Made by a program: the position numbers and the translations under genes | In this document: one piece after another, positions 55,238-63,169 of the stretch | Layout: each line of letters opens with the position of its first letter | Position numbering within the stretch: the stretch's first letter is position 1 | Notes under the pieces: model-generated | Seen by the model: only the letters and a program-made list of their open reading frames with translations | Database searches by the model: none | Told to the model about the DNA's origin: nothing | From: Streptomyces lasiicapitis | GTDB taxonomy: Bacteria > Actinomycetota > Actinomycetes > Streptomycetales > Streptomycetaceae | Reading direction: 5' to 3' | DNA: 64,000 bases | Assembly: GCF_014646335.1 (NCBI RefSeq) | Contig: NZ_BMNG01000002.1 | Span: 653,794-717,793, forward strand

Positions 55238-56890
55238 TCAGGACAAGTGCCCGTAGTCCTTCCAGATGTCCGACCACGGCTTCGTCCGGCCGTCGAGGAC
55301 CCACACGGGAACGCCGTCGACGAAGCTCTCGCCGGGGCCGCCCGCGGCCGTCGCCGCCTTCTTCACCGACGAGAAGTACGGCTTCAGCTTCGCGACGTCC
55401 GAGCCCACGTACAGGACGGGTCCCGAGGAGTCGGAGGGCGCGCCGAAGTACCAGTAGCCGCGGTGGCCGCTGTAGGCGGGCGGCAGGTCCCGGTCGGGGC
55501 CGAAGTGGTCGACGGCGCCCGCCTCCTGGTAGTACTGCGTGACCACCACGGCACGCTTGCGCTCGGCGGCGGGCAGCGACCGGTTCGCCTTGTCGACGGC
55601 GTCGATCAGCTTCGGCCAGCGCAGGGTCTCTGCGGTCATCGGGTTGTTCTCGGGCTGCTCGGTCTTGGTGACCTGCGACACCGGATACACCGGCAGCGAG
55701 AGCGCCACCGCCACCAGCGCCGTCAGCGCGACGACCGGCCACGCGGCCAGCCACCGCCACCAGCGGGCACCGCCCCCGCGCGCCAGCTCCACCGCGCCCG
55801 CGGCCCACAGCGGCGCGAAGGCGCCCACGACGTACGCGGGCCGGCCGCCGGTGACCAGGAACACGGCCGTCAGACCGAGGAACGTCCAGGCCAGGAACCG
55901 GTAGGGCGCGAGCTGCGGCGAGCGCAGCAGCCGCACCAGGCCGTAGACCAGGACGACGGTGAAGACGCCGCCGGACAGCACGATCAGATACGGCAGGAAG
56001 CCCGCCCGGCCGCCGAGGATGCCCTCGTCGGCGAGGACGGAGGACATCTCCAGCTGCGGCCAGTCGTGCCGCGCCTGCCAGACGAGGCCCGGCAGCGAGG
56101 TGACCAGGGCGACGGCCGCGCCGATCCACAGCGCCTTGCGGCGCAGCAGCTCACGCGGCCCGGCGACGAACAGGCACACGGCGAGCACGGCCCAGAAGCC
56201 GACGATCAGATACTTGCCCTGCAGCGCCAGAGCCGTGGCAAGCCCCGCGAACAGCAGCAGCCGGTCCTCGCGGGTGCGCACCCAGCGCACCAGGAGCCAG
56301 TTCACCAGCGTCCACAGGAACAGGTCGACGGCCATCGTGGACAGCGCATGCCCGCTGATCAGGACGGCGGGCGCGAAGCCGTAGGCGGCGGCCGTGAGGA
56401 GCTGCGCGCGGCGCTCCCCGCCGAACTCGCGGGCGATGAGCGCGGCGACGAGCACTCCCGCCACCGTGAGCAGCACGGGCAGCAGCCGCAGCGCGAACAG
56501 CGAGCCGCCCGTCACCGCGTCGATGCCGTGGGCGAGCAGCGGAAGCAGCACCGGCTGGTCCGCGTACCCCCAGCTCAAGTGCTTCCCGGCGCCCAGGAAG
56601 TAGAGCTCGTCGCCCTGGAATCCGTACCGCGTGCTGACCAGGAGCAGTGCGAGGCCGGACGCGCCCGCGACCGCGCCGACCCAGCGCCCGGCGAAGGACG
56701 GTGGCGCGGAGCCGTCCGGCGGCTGTGCGGCTGCGGTGCCGGAGCTTTCCGGCGGCTTCGTGGAATCCTCCGGTGGCCGCGCTCCTTCCGTTGATTGAGG
56801 GTTTTCCTCCTGTTGGACTGCCGTCGCTCCCAGGCTTTCCTTATTCTGTTCCTGATCCGGTACTTGACCGGGTTCCGTACGAACTCCCAC
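55238..56890 (-). CDS. Membrane GT-C glycosyltransferase, PMT/GT39-like (probable mannosyltransferase)
   Basis: A 550-residue integral membrane protein. The GTG start is chosen because GGAGG (complement of 56896-56900) lies five bases upstream. Residues 1-65 are a Glu/Pro/Ser-rich cytoplasmic tail. About ten hydrophobic segments follow, then a soluble C-terminal part (from about residue 400) expected outside the membrane. The first loop has GDELYF (Asp94-Glu95) and GYADQPVLLPLLA, the diagnostic pattern of the PMT_2/ArnT-like family, which transfers sugars from polyprenyl-phosphate donors on the outer face of the membrane. No soluble (GT1-type) macrolide glycosyltransferase is in the window. 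Divergent from the acyl-CoA ligase gene, with a shared 275-base region. By context it should glycosylate the exported macrolactone, probably with mannose from polyprenyl-phosphate-mannose. Fold is well supported; donor and acceptor are inferred. A cell-envelope role is the alternative. Confidence 0.85.
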   Translation of the reverse strand: MGVRTEPGQVPDQEQNKESLGATAVQQEENPQSTEGARPPEDSTKPPESSGTAAAQPPDGSAPPSFAGRWVGAVAGASGLALLLVSTRYGFQGDELYFLGAGKHLSWGYADQPVLLPLLAHGIDAVTGGSLFALRLLPVLLTVAGVLVAALIAREFGGERRAQLLTAAAYGFAPAVLISGHALSTMAVDLFLWTLVNWLLVRWVRTREDRLLLFAGLATALALQGKYLIVGFWAVLAVCLFVAGPRELLRRKALWIGAAVALVTSLPGLVWQARHDWPQLEMSSVLADEGILGGRAGFLPYLIVLSGGVFTVVLVYGLVRLLRSPQLAPYRFLAWTFLGLTAVFLVTGGRPAYVVGAFAPLWAAGAVELARGGGARWWRWLAAWPVVALTALVAVALSLPVYPVSQVTKTEQPENNPMTAETLRWPKLIDAVDKANRSLPAAERKRAVVVTQYYQEAGAVDHFGPDRDLPPAYSGHRGYWYFGAPSDSSGPVLYVGSDVAKLKPYFSSVKKAATAAGGPGESFVDGVPVWVLDGRTKPWSDIWKDYGHLS

Positions 56891-57165
56891 CGGGGCCTCC
56901 GCGGCTTATGCGGTACAGGGCGTAAACACCGTCGAAGGTAGCGCTTGGCACAGCCCGTCAGCTCGCCCCTGAAAGCGGCAAGTTGACTGCTCAGGGGGTG
57001 CTAGGGGGAAGATAGGGGTTCTGCTGCCCAGGCAGTCTCCCTAGCTTCTACCGTAGGTCCTCGGCGACTTGGCCGAGCCCGACTTCCGGGGGCGGGAGAA
57101 ATGCTCGACCTTAACGTCCTTATCGTGCCCGAAGATTCTCAGAACTGGGAAAGGGGGCGGCTTTG
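56891..57165. promoter_or_regulatory. Divergent promoter region with phased AGGGG repeats
   Basis: A 275-base region between the minus-strand glycosyltransferase and the plus-strand ligase; no gene seen. It holds three direct repeats one helical turn apart: AGGGGG at 56993 and 57003 and AGGGG at 57014. The middle one is in CTAGGG (57001-57006), which has an inverted match CCCTAG at 57039-57044. TTGACT at 56983-56988 resembles a -35 box. CTAGGG half-sites resemble those described for LuxR-type (LAL/PAS-LuxR) macrolide regulators, so pathway-regulator binding is plausible. AAGGGGG at 57151-57157 is the ligase ribosome site. Confidence 0.5.
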
Positions 57166-58602
57166 ATGACACCTAACATATTCACGGGGGATTCGGCACG
57201 TACCTTCGCCGAATTCGAGCAGGACACCTTGCGGGTCGCGATGGTCCTGCGCGCGGATGGCATCGGCCCGGGTGACCGGGTGCTGCTCAAGGCCGGCAAC
57301 TCGGCGGCCTGGCTGAACGCGTTCTTCGCGCTGATGCACGTCGGCGCCTCCATCGTGCTCGTCGACCAGCAGGAGCACGCGCGCGAGACCGCGCGGATCG
57401 TCGAGCGCACCCGCGCCAAGCTGTGCCTGTACGACGACGACGCCCCCGTGCCTGCCGAGACCCGCGACGCCGTCCACCTGTACAAGCTGCTCGTCGAGGC
57501 GTCCGGCCTCGTACCCACCGAGCCGGCCCTCGACTTCGACGCCTGGTGCGCGCTGCCCGACGGCCTGATCATGTGGTCCTCCGGCTCCACCGGCACCCCC
57601 AAGGGCGTCGTGAAGAACGGCGGCCGCTTCCTGGAGAACCTGCGGCGCAACGCCGACCACATGGGCCACGGCCCCGGTGACGTCCTGCTGCCGCTGCTGC
57701 CCTTCGCCCACCAGTACGGCCTGTCCATGGTCCTCATCGCCTGGCTCGCCGAGTGCTCCCTGATCGTCGCGCCGCACCGGCGGCTCGACCGGTCGCTGCT
57801 CATGGGCGGCCAGTGCGGCGTGACCGTCATCGACGCGACCCCGGCCACCTACCGCAGCATGCTCAACCTCGCCCGGAGCAAGGCCGACGTGCGCGCGGCC
57901 CTGGGCGACGTACGCATGTTCTGCAGCGGCGCGGCCCCGCTCGACCCGGCCCTCTCCGACGCGTACGTCGAGTCCTTCGGCAAGCCGCTGCTCGACAGCT
58001 ACGGCAGCACCGAGCTCGGCAACATCGCCTTCGCCACCATCGACAACCCGGTCGCCTGCGGCCGGGTCATGAAGGGCCTGGAGCTGACGGTCCAGGACGA
58101 CGACGGCAACGTCCTCGCGGCGGGGGAGATGGGCGAACTCGTCGTCGACACCCCCGACATGATGGCCGGATACCTCGCCGAGGACGGCACCCTGGCCCCC
58201 GTCGAGCAGGGCTGGTACCGCACCGGCGACCTCGGTCACGTCGACGCGGACGGCAACCTCTTCGTGGCCGGGCGCAAGCTCGCCGTGCACCGCATGGGAT
58301 ACACGCTCTACCCGGAGATCATCGAGCGGAGGGCTGCCGTGGCGGGCTGTGCCGTCAAGGTGGTGGCCCTGCCCGACGACGCCCGCGGCTGCGAACTCGT
58401 CTTCTTCGTCGAGGACCCGTCGGGACGGGACGCCGCCGAGTGGCGCGCCCGCATCAAGGACGCCCTGCCCTCGTACGAGCACCCCAACCGGGTCGTCGTC
58501 ATCGACAGCTTCCCCCTCAACCGCAACGGCAAGCCCGACCGGCGCGCCCTGGAACAGCGGGCGGCCGAACGGGCCACGGCGGAACTCGCCGCCTCCGCCT
58601 GA
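57166..58602 (+). CDS. Acyl-CoA synthetase / AMP-dependent ligase (probable 4-guanidinobutyrate-CoA ligase)
   Basis: A 478-residue ANL-family adenylating enzyme. ATG 57166 is preferred over the TTG just before it because GGGGG ends eight bases upstream. Visible core motifs: SSGSTGTPKG (138-147), YGSTELGN, YRTGDL (from 351), and the A10 Lys in NRNGKPDR (Lys456). It is shorter than typical 500-plus-residue ligases, mainly at the N-terminus, but the catalytic motifs look complete. It activates a carboxylic acid as the adenylate and then the CoA thioester. In marginolactone clusters such as azalomycin and desertomycin, a ligase beside a discrete acyltransferase activates 4-guanidinobutyrate from arginine as the PKS starter; I infer the same here. 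No arginine monooxygenase or amidase for making guanidinobutyrate is in the window, so those genes should lie elsewhere. First gene of the rightward tailoring operon. Confidence 0.85.
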   Translation: MTPNIFTGDSARTFAEFEQDTLRVAMVLRADGIGPGDRVLLKAGNSAAWLNAFFALMHVGASIVLVDQQEHARETARIVERTRAKLCLYDDDAPVPAETRDAVHLYKLLVEASGLVPTEPALDFDAWCALPDGLIMWSSGSTGTPKGVVKNGGRFLENLRRNADHMGHGPGDVLLPLLPFAHQYGLSMVLIAWLAECSLIVAPHRRLDRSLLMGGQCGVTVIDATPATYRSMLNLARSKADVRAALGDVRMFCSGAAPLDPALSDAYVESFGKPLLDSYGSTELGNIAFATIDNPVACGRVMKGLELTVQDDDGNVLAAGEMGELVVDTPDMMAGYLAEDGTLAPVEQGWYRTGDLGHVDADGNLFVAGRKLAVHRMGYTLYPEIIERRAAVAGCAVKVVALPDDARGCELVFFVEDPSGRDAAEWRARIKDALPSYEHPNRVVVIDSFPLNRNGKPDRRALEQRAAERATAELAASA

Positions 58603-58726
58603 GACCCCCCGGGTGCGGCCCCGTTCGCGTACGACTGCCCCCTGCGCGAACGGCCGGCCGCTCCCGGGAGACCGGCGCACCAGCCACGTACCACCAGAAC
58701 CACCCGACGGACCAGACAGAGCGGAC

Positions 58727-59680
58727 ATGATGACGACCGACCAGGCACGCAGCGCCGTGGTGTTTCCGGGCATGGGGCCCTCGCGCTTCACCGACGTGGG
58801 CAAGTTCATGATGATCGACCCCTTCGTGCGCAAGCGCCTCGCCGCCGCCGACGACGCCCTCGGCCGTTCGGTCCTGGACGAATTCCGCACCGCGGGAACG
58901 GACTTCGGTGCGTTCGCCCAGGTCGCCTTCTTCATCAACTCGGTGGCCCTGGCCGACCGGGCCGTCGAGACCCAGGGCCTCGCCCCCGACGTCTGCGTCG
59001 GCTTCAGCTTCGGCCAGAAGGCCGCGACCGCGTTCAGCGGTGCCCTGCCGTTCGCCGAGGCCGTCCGCTTCACCCATGAACTCGCCCTGTGCGAACAGCG
59101 GTTCTTCGAGGAGCAGCACCAGGACCTGGTGACGCTCACCATCACCCGGGTCCCCGAGGCGGCTCTCGACGAAGTACTCGGCGAGCTGGCCGAGCGCGGT
59201 GAGTTCCACGAGGTCTCCGGCCACCTCGACGAGGGCATGCACATGGTCACGATGCGCGAGCAGGTCCTGGAGTCCTTCCAGCGCCGCATCAGCGCGGTCG
59301 GCGGCTACTCGCTGTACTCGATGAAGCCGCCCGCGCACTGCCGCGTCCTCACCGGCCTGCGGGCCCGCGTCGAGGAGGAGGTCCTCGCCAAGTTCGACGT
59401 CGCCGACCCCGAACTGCCCCTGGTCGCCGACCACGACGGCGCCCTGATCACCCGCGCCGACCAACTGCGCACCCTGCTCCTCGACACCTTCGACCACCCG
59501 GTCCGCTGGCACCCGGTCGTGGACACCCTGCGCGGCATGGGCGTGCGCACGGTCCATGTCACCGGACCCGACCGGCTCATCCACCGCCTCGACGTCACCA
59601 CCCGCGCCTTCGACGTGGTGGCACTGGGACCGGAGCAGGCCCTCCGGCCCGCCAGGACCACCTCTCGCAAGGAGCAGTGA
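58727..59680 (+). CDS. Discrete acyltransferase, FabD/AT fold (probable starter-unit ACP acyltransferase)
   Basis: A 317-residue stand-alone acyltransferase. The start is the first of two tandem ATGs (58727, 58730); upstream sequence gives only a weak GAGCGG ribosome site. It opens with VVFPGMGP, the oxyanion motif of malonyltransferase-like enzymes, and has the nucleophile in GFSFGQ (Ser94, near Ser92 of FabD) and a candidate catalytic His in KPPAHCRVL. The substrate motif is neither HAFH nor YASH, so malonyl or methylmalonyl is unlikely. With the ligase upstream, the likely job is moving 4-guanidinobutyryl from CoA to the loading ACP of the PKS. The ligase gene ends 124 bases upstream. The stop overlaps the start of the P450 gene (TGATG), so those two are coupled. 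Confidence 0.82.
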   Translation: MMTTDQARSAVVFPGMGPSRFTDVGKFMMIDPFVRKRLAAADDALGRSVLDEFRTAGTDFGAFAQVAFFINSVALADRAVETQGLAPDVCVGFSFGQKAATAFSGALPFAEAVRFTHELALCEQRFFEEQHQDLVTLTITRVPEAALDEVLGELAERGEFHEVSGHLDEGMHMVTMREQVLESFQRRISAVGGYSLYSMKPPAHCRVLTGLRARVEEEVLAKFDVADPELPLVADHDGALITRADQLRTLLLDTFDHPVRWHPVVDTLRGMGVRTVHVTGPDRLIHRLDVTTRAFDVVALGPEQALRPARTTSRKEQ

Positions 59681-60951
59681 TGGCCACGCTCATGGACAGC
59701 AAGTCGGCCGGCTTCAAGTTCAGCGCCAAGCTCGGCGCGACCCGCGCGATCCTGCGCGCCTTCGGCGTCTTCGGCGACCCCTTCACGCGCCTGCTCCAGG
59801 GGCAGGAGGACCCGTACCCGCTGTACGCGAAGGTCCGCCAGCGCGGCCCCATCCACCGCAGCCACCTCGGCGCCTGGGTCACCGGCAGCCACGAGCTCGG
59901 CAGCCGCATCCTGCGGGACCGCTCGCTGTTCCTCAACCGTGAGCAGGGCGGCGTGCCCGGCCACGAGATGATGGAGGAGATCCCCTGGAACAGCTCCATC
60001 CTCGGCCTCGACCCGCCCGACCACACCCGCCTGCGCCGCCTCGCGCAGCCCGCCTTCGGCCCCCGGATGATCAGCAAGTACCGGGTCCAGGTGGAGAAGC
60101 TCTGCCACGGCCTGCTCGACGAGCTGTCCGCCCGCGACGGCTTCGACCTCATCGAGGACTTCGCCGGACCGCTGCCCCTGCTCGTGATCGGTGAACTCCT
60201 CGGCGTGCCCGAGGAGTACCACGAGCGGTTCATCCACGCCGGACGCAAGGTCGGCCCCGTCATCGACGGCGTCAAGTCCCTGAAGATGGCGCGCGAGTTC
60301 CGCGGCGCCGTCGACGACCTCGACCAGGTCTTCACCGAGCTCATCGCGATGCGCGCCAACGACCCCGGCGACGACCTCATCAGCCGCCTCACGGTCGCCA
60401 ACGGCGAGGGCAAGCTCAGCACCGAGGAACTGCTCGCCTTCTGCACGGTCCTCGCGGTCACCGGCTTCGAGACCACCACCAACCTCATCGGCAACGCCGT
60501 CCTCGCCATGACCGGCGACCGCGCCCAGTGGGACCTGCTGCGCGACGACCCGGACCTCGCGCCGCGCGCCGTCGAGGAGACCCTGCGCTACGACTCGCCC
60601 GCCCTGCAGGCCCAGCGCGTCCCGCACGAGGACATCGCGCTCGCAGGACACCACATCCGCGCCGACAGCTCCGTGGTCGTCCTGATCGGCGCGGCCAACC
60701 GCGACCCCGAGGCGTACGAGGACCCCGACCGCTTCGACCTGACCCGCGAGAACCCGGCCGAGCACCTGTCGTTCTCCGGCGGCATCCACTACTGCATCGG
60801 CGCCCCGCTGGCCCGCATGGAGGGCGAGACCGCGCTGCGCGTCCTCGCCGAACGGCTGCCCGACCTGCGGGTCGCAGGTCCCGTGCGGCGCCGCAGCTCG
60901 CCGGTGATCAGCGGCTGTACGCGGCTGCCCGTGACCGGCACCCCCGCGTGA
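59680..60951 (+). CDS. Cytochrome P450 monooxygenase
   Basis: A 423-residue bacterial class I P450. ATG 59680 overlaps the preceding stop by one base and has AAGGAG five bases upstream; the GTG one codon earlier is therefore not preferred. Motifs: I-helix TGFETT (261-266, Thr for the usual Ala at the first position), ExxR as Glu300 to Arg303, and the haem loop FSGGIHYCIG with thiolate Cys372. It needs ferredoxin and a reductase, neither in the window. By context it hydroxylates the macrolactone. If the compound is desertomycin-like, the sugar-bearing oxygen sits at an even-numbered (alpha) carbon, which PKS ketoreduction cannot supply, so this P450 is the best candidate to install it. That regiochemistry is inference. 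Confidence 0.9.
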   Translation: MATLMDSKSAGFKFSAKLGATRAILRAFGVFGDPFTRLLQGQEDPYPLYAKVRQRGPIHRSHLGAWVTGSHELGSRILRDRSLFLNREQGGVPGHEMMEEIPWNSSILGLDPPDHTRLRRLAQPAFGPRMISKYRVQVEKLCHGLLDELSARDGFDLIEDFAGPLPLLVIGELLGVPEEYHERFIHAGRKVGPVIDGVKSLKMAREFRGAVDDLDQVFTELIAMRANDPGDDLISRLTVANGEGKLSTEELLAFCTVLAVTGFETTTNLIGNAVLAMTGDRAQWDLLRDDPDLAPRAVEETLRYDSPALQAQRVPHEDIALAGHHIRADSSVVVLIGAANRDPEAYEDPDRFDLTRENPAEHLSFSGGIHYCIGAPLARMEGETALRVLAERLPDLRVAGPVRRRSSPVISGCTRLPVTGTPA

Positions 60952-61033
60952 CCGAAGCCCGCCACCGCTATCCCCAGCACCACCGGCGGGGCGCGCGCCC
61001 GTCGCGTACGAACCCGCGTATCCGAGGAGAGAG

Positions 61034-62152
61034 ATGAGCGAGACACCCGAGTCCGAGGCCTGGCGGCGGGAGGTCGACCGCTCCACCTTCCCCCGGCGCG
61101 ACCCCGGCCCCATCGACCTGCGCCGTTACTACTCCCAGCCGGCCTACTCGGGCGTGCCCACCTTCATGGGCGTCCCCCTCGCGCTGAACCAGGAGGACCT
61201 GCGGGCGGGCGGCGTCGACGTGGCCGTGGTGGGCTGCCCCGTGGACGTCTCCAGCGGGCACCGCGGCGCCGCCTACGGGCCGCGCGCCATCCGCGCCGAC
61301 GAGCGCTACCTGTACGCCACGCCCGAGGGCTTCGTGCACTCCGCGACCCGCGTCAACCCGTTCAACGTCCTGAAGGTCGTCGACTACGGCGACGCGGCCG
61401 TGGACCCCTTCGACATCACCCGGTCCATGGAGCCCATCCGCGGCCTGGTCCGCGAGATCGCCGAGGTCGGGGCGCGCCCCGTCGTCCTCGGCGGCGACCA
61501 CTCGCTGCTGTGGCCGAGCGTCGGCGCGCTGTCGGAGGTCCACGGACGCGGCTCCATCGCCGTCATCCACTTCGACGCGCACCCCGACTGCCACGAGGAG
61601 CTGTTCGGGCACCGCGCCACCCACACCACGCCGATCCGCCGCCTCATCGACGAGGAGATGGTGCCGGGTCCGAACATCATCCAGGTCGGCATCCGCACCA
61701 TCTCAGGCCCCGACGACCAGCTGTTCAACTGGATGCGCCGGGCCGGCATGCGCTCGCACTTCATGGCCGAGATCGAGCGCGTCGGCTTCGCCGCCGTCAT
61801 CGACAAGGTCATCGAGGAGGCCCGCGCGGTCGCCGACCACGTCTACCTCTCCCTGGACATCGACGTCCTCGACCCCGCGTTCGCGCCCGGCACCGGAACG
61901 CCCGAGCCCGCCGGGCTCAACACCCGCGAACTGTTCATGGCCCTGCGCCGCATCGCGCACGAGACCGACCTGATCGGCATGGACGTCGTCGAGGTCGCCC
62001 CGCACCTGGACGCGGGCTACTCCACCGCCATGAACGCCCGCAGGGCCGTCTTCGAGGCACTGACCGGTCTCGCCCTGAACCGGATCAAGATCTCCAGCAA
62101 GAACTACGCGAACCCGATCGTGGCCGGCGAAGTCCGCTTCCCGCTCAAGTAA
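61034..62152 (+). CDS. Ureohydrolase (agmatinase/guanidinobutyrase-like amidinohydrolase)
   Basis: A 372-residue arginase/agmatinase-family enzyme. GAGGAG at 61024-61029 sits four bases before the ATG. All binuclear-manganese ligands are visible: GGDHS (His156), DAHPD (Asp181, His183, Asp185) and SLDIDVLDP (Asp275, Asp277), plus the family motif SSGHRGAAYGPRAIR. It hydrolyses a guanidino group to urea and a primary amine. In amino-marginolactones the starter enters as 4-guanidinobutyryl and a late amidinohydrolase removes the amidino group, so I infer it acts on the guanidino tail of the finished or near-finished macrolactone. Acting on free guanidinobutyrate or agmatine is the alternative. 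It follows the P450 by 82 bases, and a long hairpin 3' of it ends the operon. Confidence 0.9.
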   Translation: MSETPESEAWRREVDRSTFPRRDPGPIDLRRYYSQPAYSGVPTFMGVPLALNQEDLRAGGVDVAVVGCPVDVSSGHRGAAYGPRAIRADERYLYATPEGFVHSATRVNPFNVLKVVDYGDAAVDPFDITRSMEPIRGLVREIAEVGARPVVLGGDHSLLWPSVGALSEVHGRGSIAVIHFDAHPDCHEELFGHRATHTTPIRRLIDEEMVPGPNIIQVGIRTISGPDDQLFNWMRRAGMRSHFMAEIERVGFAAVIDKVIEEARAVADHVYLSLDIDVLDPAFAPGTGTPEPAGLNTRELFMALRRIAHETDLIGMDVVEVAPHLDAGYSTAMNARRAVFEALTGLALNRIKISSKNYANPIVAGEVRFPLK

Positions 62153-62171
62153 CCCCCGCGCACCGCGCGCT

Positions 62172-62208
62172 CACGACGAAGGCGGGCCCCCGGCCCGCCT
62201 TCGTCGTG
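62172..62208. terminator. Strong hairpin terminator after the ureohydrolase gene
   Basis: A perfect 17-bp stem, 62172-62188 (CACGACGAAGGCGGGCC) with 62192-62208, has only CCC in the loop. It lies 19 bases after the ureohydrolase stop. There is no T-run. It should separate the tailoring operon from the thioesterase gene. Confidence 0.85.
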
Positions 62209-62243
62209 TCCCTACGTACCGACGTACCAACACCCCGACGACC

Positions 62244-62264
62244 ATGGATGGAACCCCGTCATGA
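62244..62264 (+). other. Six-codon minicistron overlapping the type II thioesterase start
   Basis: ATG GAT GGA ACC CCG TCA TGA: its stop overlaps the thioesterase start as ATGA. No good ribosome site is present directly before the thioesterase ATG, so this could be a tiny coupling leader, or chance. Confidence 0.3.
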
Positions 62265-63001
62265 CGACAGCAGCCGACCTGTGGCTCCGCAGCTACCACC
62301 CCACGCCCGACGCCGCCGCCCGCCTCGTCTGCTTCCCGCACGCGGGCGGTTCGGCCAGCTTCTACTTCCCCGTCTCGGCCGCCCTCAGCCAGGTCGCGGA
62401 CGTGGTCGCCGTGCAGTACCCGGGCCGGCAGGACCGCCACACCGAGAAGGGCATCGAGACGATCGCCGAGATGGCGGACCGCATCGCCGACGTGCTGCGC
62501 CCGGACACCTCGCTGCCGCTGACCTTCTTCGGACACAGCATGGGCGCCGTGCTCGCCTTCGAGGTGGCCCGCCGCCTGGAGCGGACCGGCCGGGCCCCGG
62601 CGCACGTCTTCGCCTCCGGCCGCCGCGCGCCCTCCAGCCACCGCCCCGAGAACGTCCACCAGCGTGACGACGACGGCGTCATCGCCGAGATGCGCAAGCT
62701 CAGCGGCACCGACCCGCGGATCCTCGGCGACGACGAGGTGCTGCGCATGGTGCTGCCCGCCATCCGCAGCGACTACACCGCCATCGAGAACTACCGCGCC
62801 GAACCCGGCGCGCAGATCGGCAGCCCCATCACCGTCCTGGTCGGCGACGACGACCCGCGCACGACCCTCGACGAGGCGCGCGCCTGGGAGCCGCACACCC
62901 TGGGCACCTTCGACATGAAGGTCTTCCCCGGCGGCCACTTCTACCTGACCGACAACGCCCCGGACGTCATCGCGATCCTCAAGGCGCACTTCACCTCGTA
63001 G
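62261..63001 (+). CDS. Type II (editing) thioesterase
   Basis: A 246-residue alpha/beta-hydrolase of the GrsT/RifR type. It shows FPHAGGSASFY near the N-terminus (oxyanion-hole region), the nucleophile elbow GHSMG (Ser93), an acidic residue in VGDDDP (about residue 201) and GGHFYL with His226. Such enzymes remove stalled or wrongly decarboxylated acyl groups from carrier proteins and keep giant PKS lines running. The family also includes enzymes that clear mis-primed starter units. It lies after a strong terminator, so it likely has its own promoter in 62209-62260, where TACGTACC is repeated as GACGTACC. It is distinct from the TE fused to the last PKS, which releases the full-length product. 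Confidence 0.92.
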   Translation: MTTAADLWLRSYHPTPDAAARLVCFPHAGGSASFYFPVSAALSQVADVVAVQYPGRQDRHTEKGIETIAEMADRIADVLRPDTSLPLTFFGHSMGAVLAFEVARRLERTGRAPAHVFASGRRAPSSHRPENVHQRDDDGVIAEMRKLSGTDPRILGDDEVLRMVLPAIRSDYTAIENYRAEPGAQIGSPITVLVGDDDPRTTLDEARAWEPHTLGTFDMKVFPGGHFYLTDNAPDVIAILKAHFTS

Positions 63002-63042
63002 ATCCCGCGCAGTCCGCGGATCTTGCGGATCTTGCGGGCATG

Positions 63043-63085
63043 AAAAAACCCGGTGGCCGGTTACGGGGGAGAACCGGCCACCGGG
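63043..63085 (-). terminator. Rho-independent terminator for the minus-strand small membrane gene
   Basis: A perfect 14-bp stem (CCCGGTGGCCGGTT at 63049-63062 with 63072-63085) has a nine-base loop. On the minus strand the stem is followed directly by six T (A-run 63043-63048 on the plus strand). This is the only textbook intrinsic terminator in the window and stops the leftward transcript; the hairpin can also end the rightward thioesterase transcript. Confidence 0.9.
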
Positions 63086-63093
63086 AATCTGTG

Positions 63094-63113
63094 TCCCCTG
63101 CGGCAGCAGGGGA
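63094..63113. terminator. Second short hairpin
   Basis: An 8-bp stem, TCCCCTGC and GCAGGGGA, with a GGCA loop lies just beside the previous terminator. It probably adds to transcript ending on either strand. Confidence 0.5.
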
Positions 63114-63169
63114 GGCAAAAACACCCGGGGGAGGGAGATTTTGTTGTGTGGTTGTGTACGACTGTCGTG

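Noticed and set aside
55247..56794. Plus-strand 515-codon frame opposite the membrane glycosyltransferase
   Set aside because: Its translation is Arg/Gln/Glu-rich without domains, whereas the minus-strand frame has clear membrane helices and the PMT motif.
58349..58726. N-terminal extension of the discrete acyltransferase back to 58349
   Set aside because: It would overlap the ligase gene by about 250 bases, and the extension is Arg/Pro/Ser-rich out-of-frame sequence; the FabD-like fold starts right after ATG 58727.
62171..63124. Minus-strand frame opposite the type II thioesterase
   Set aside because: It crosses the terminator hairpins, and its low-complexity Val/Gly/Arg translation is antisense to a well-defined hydrolase.
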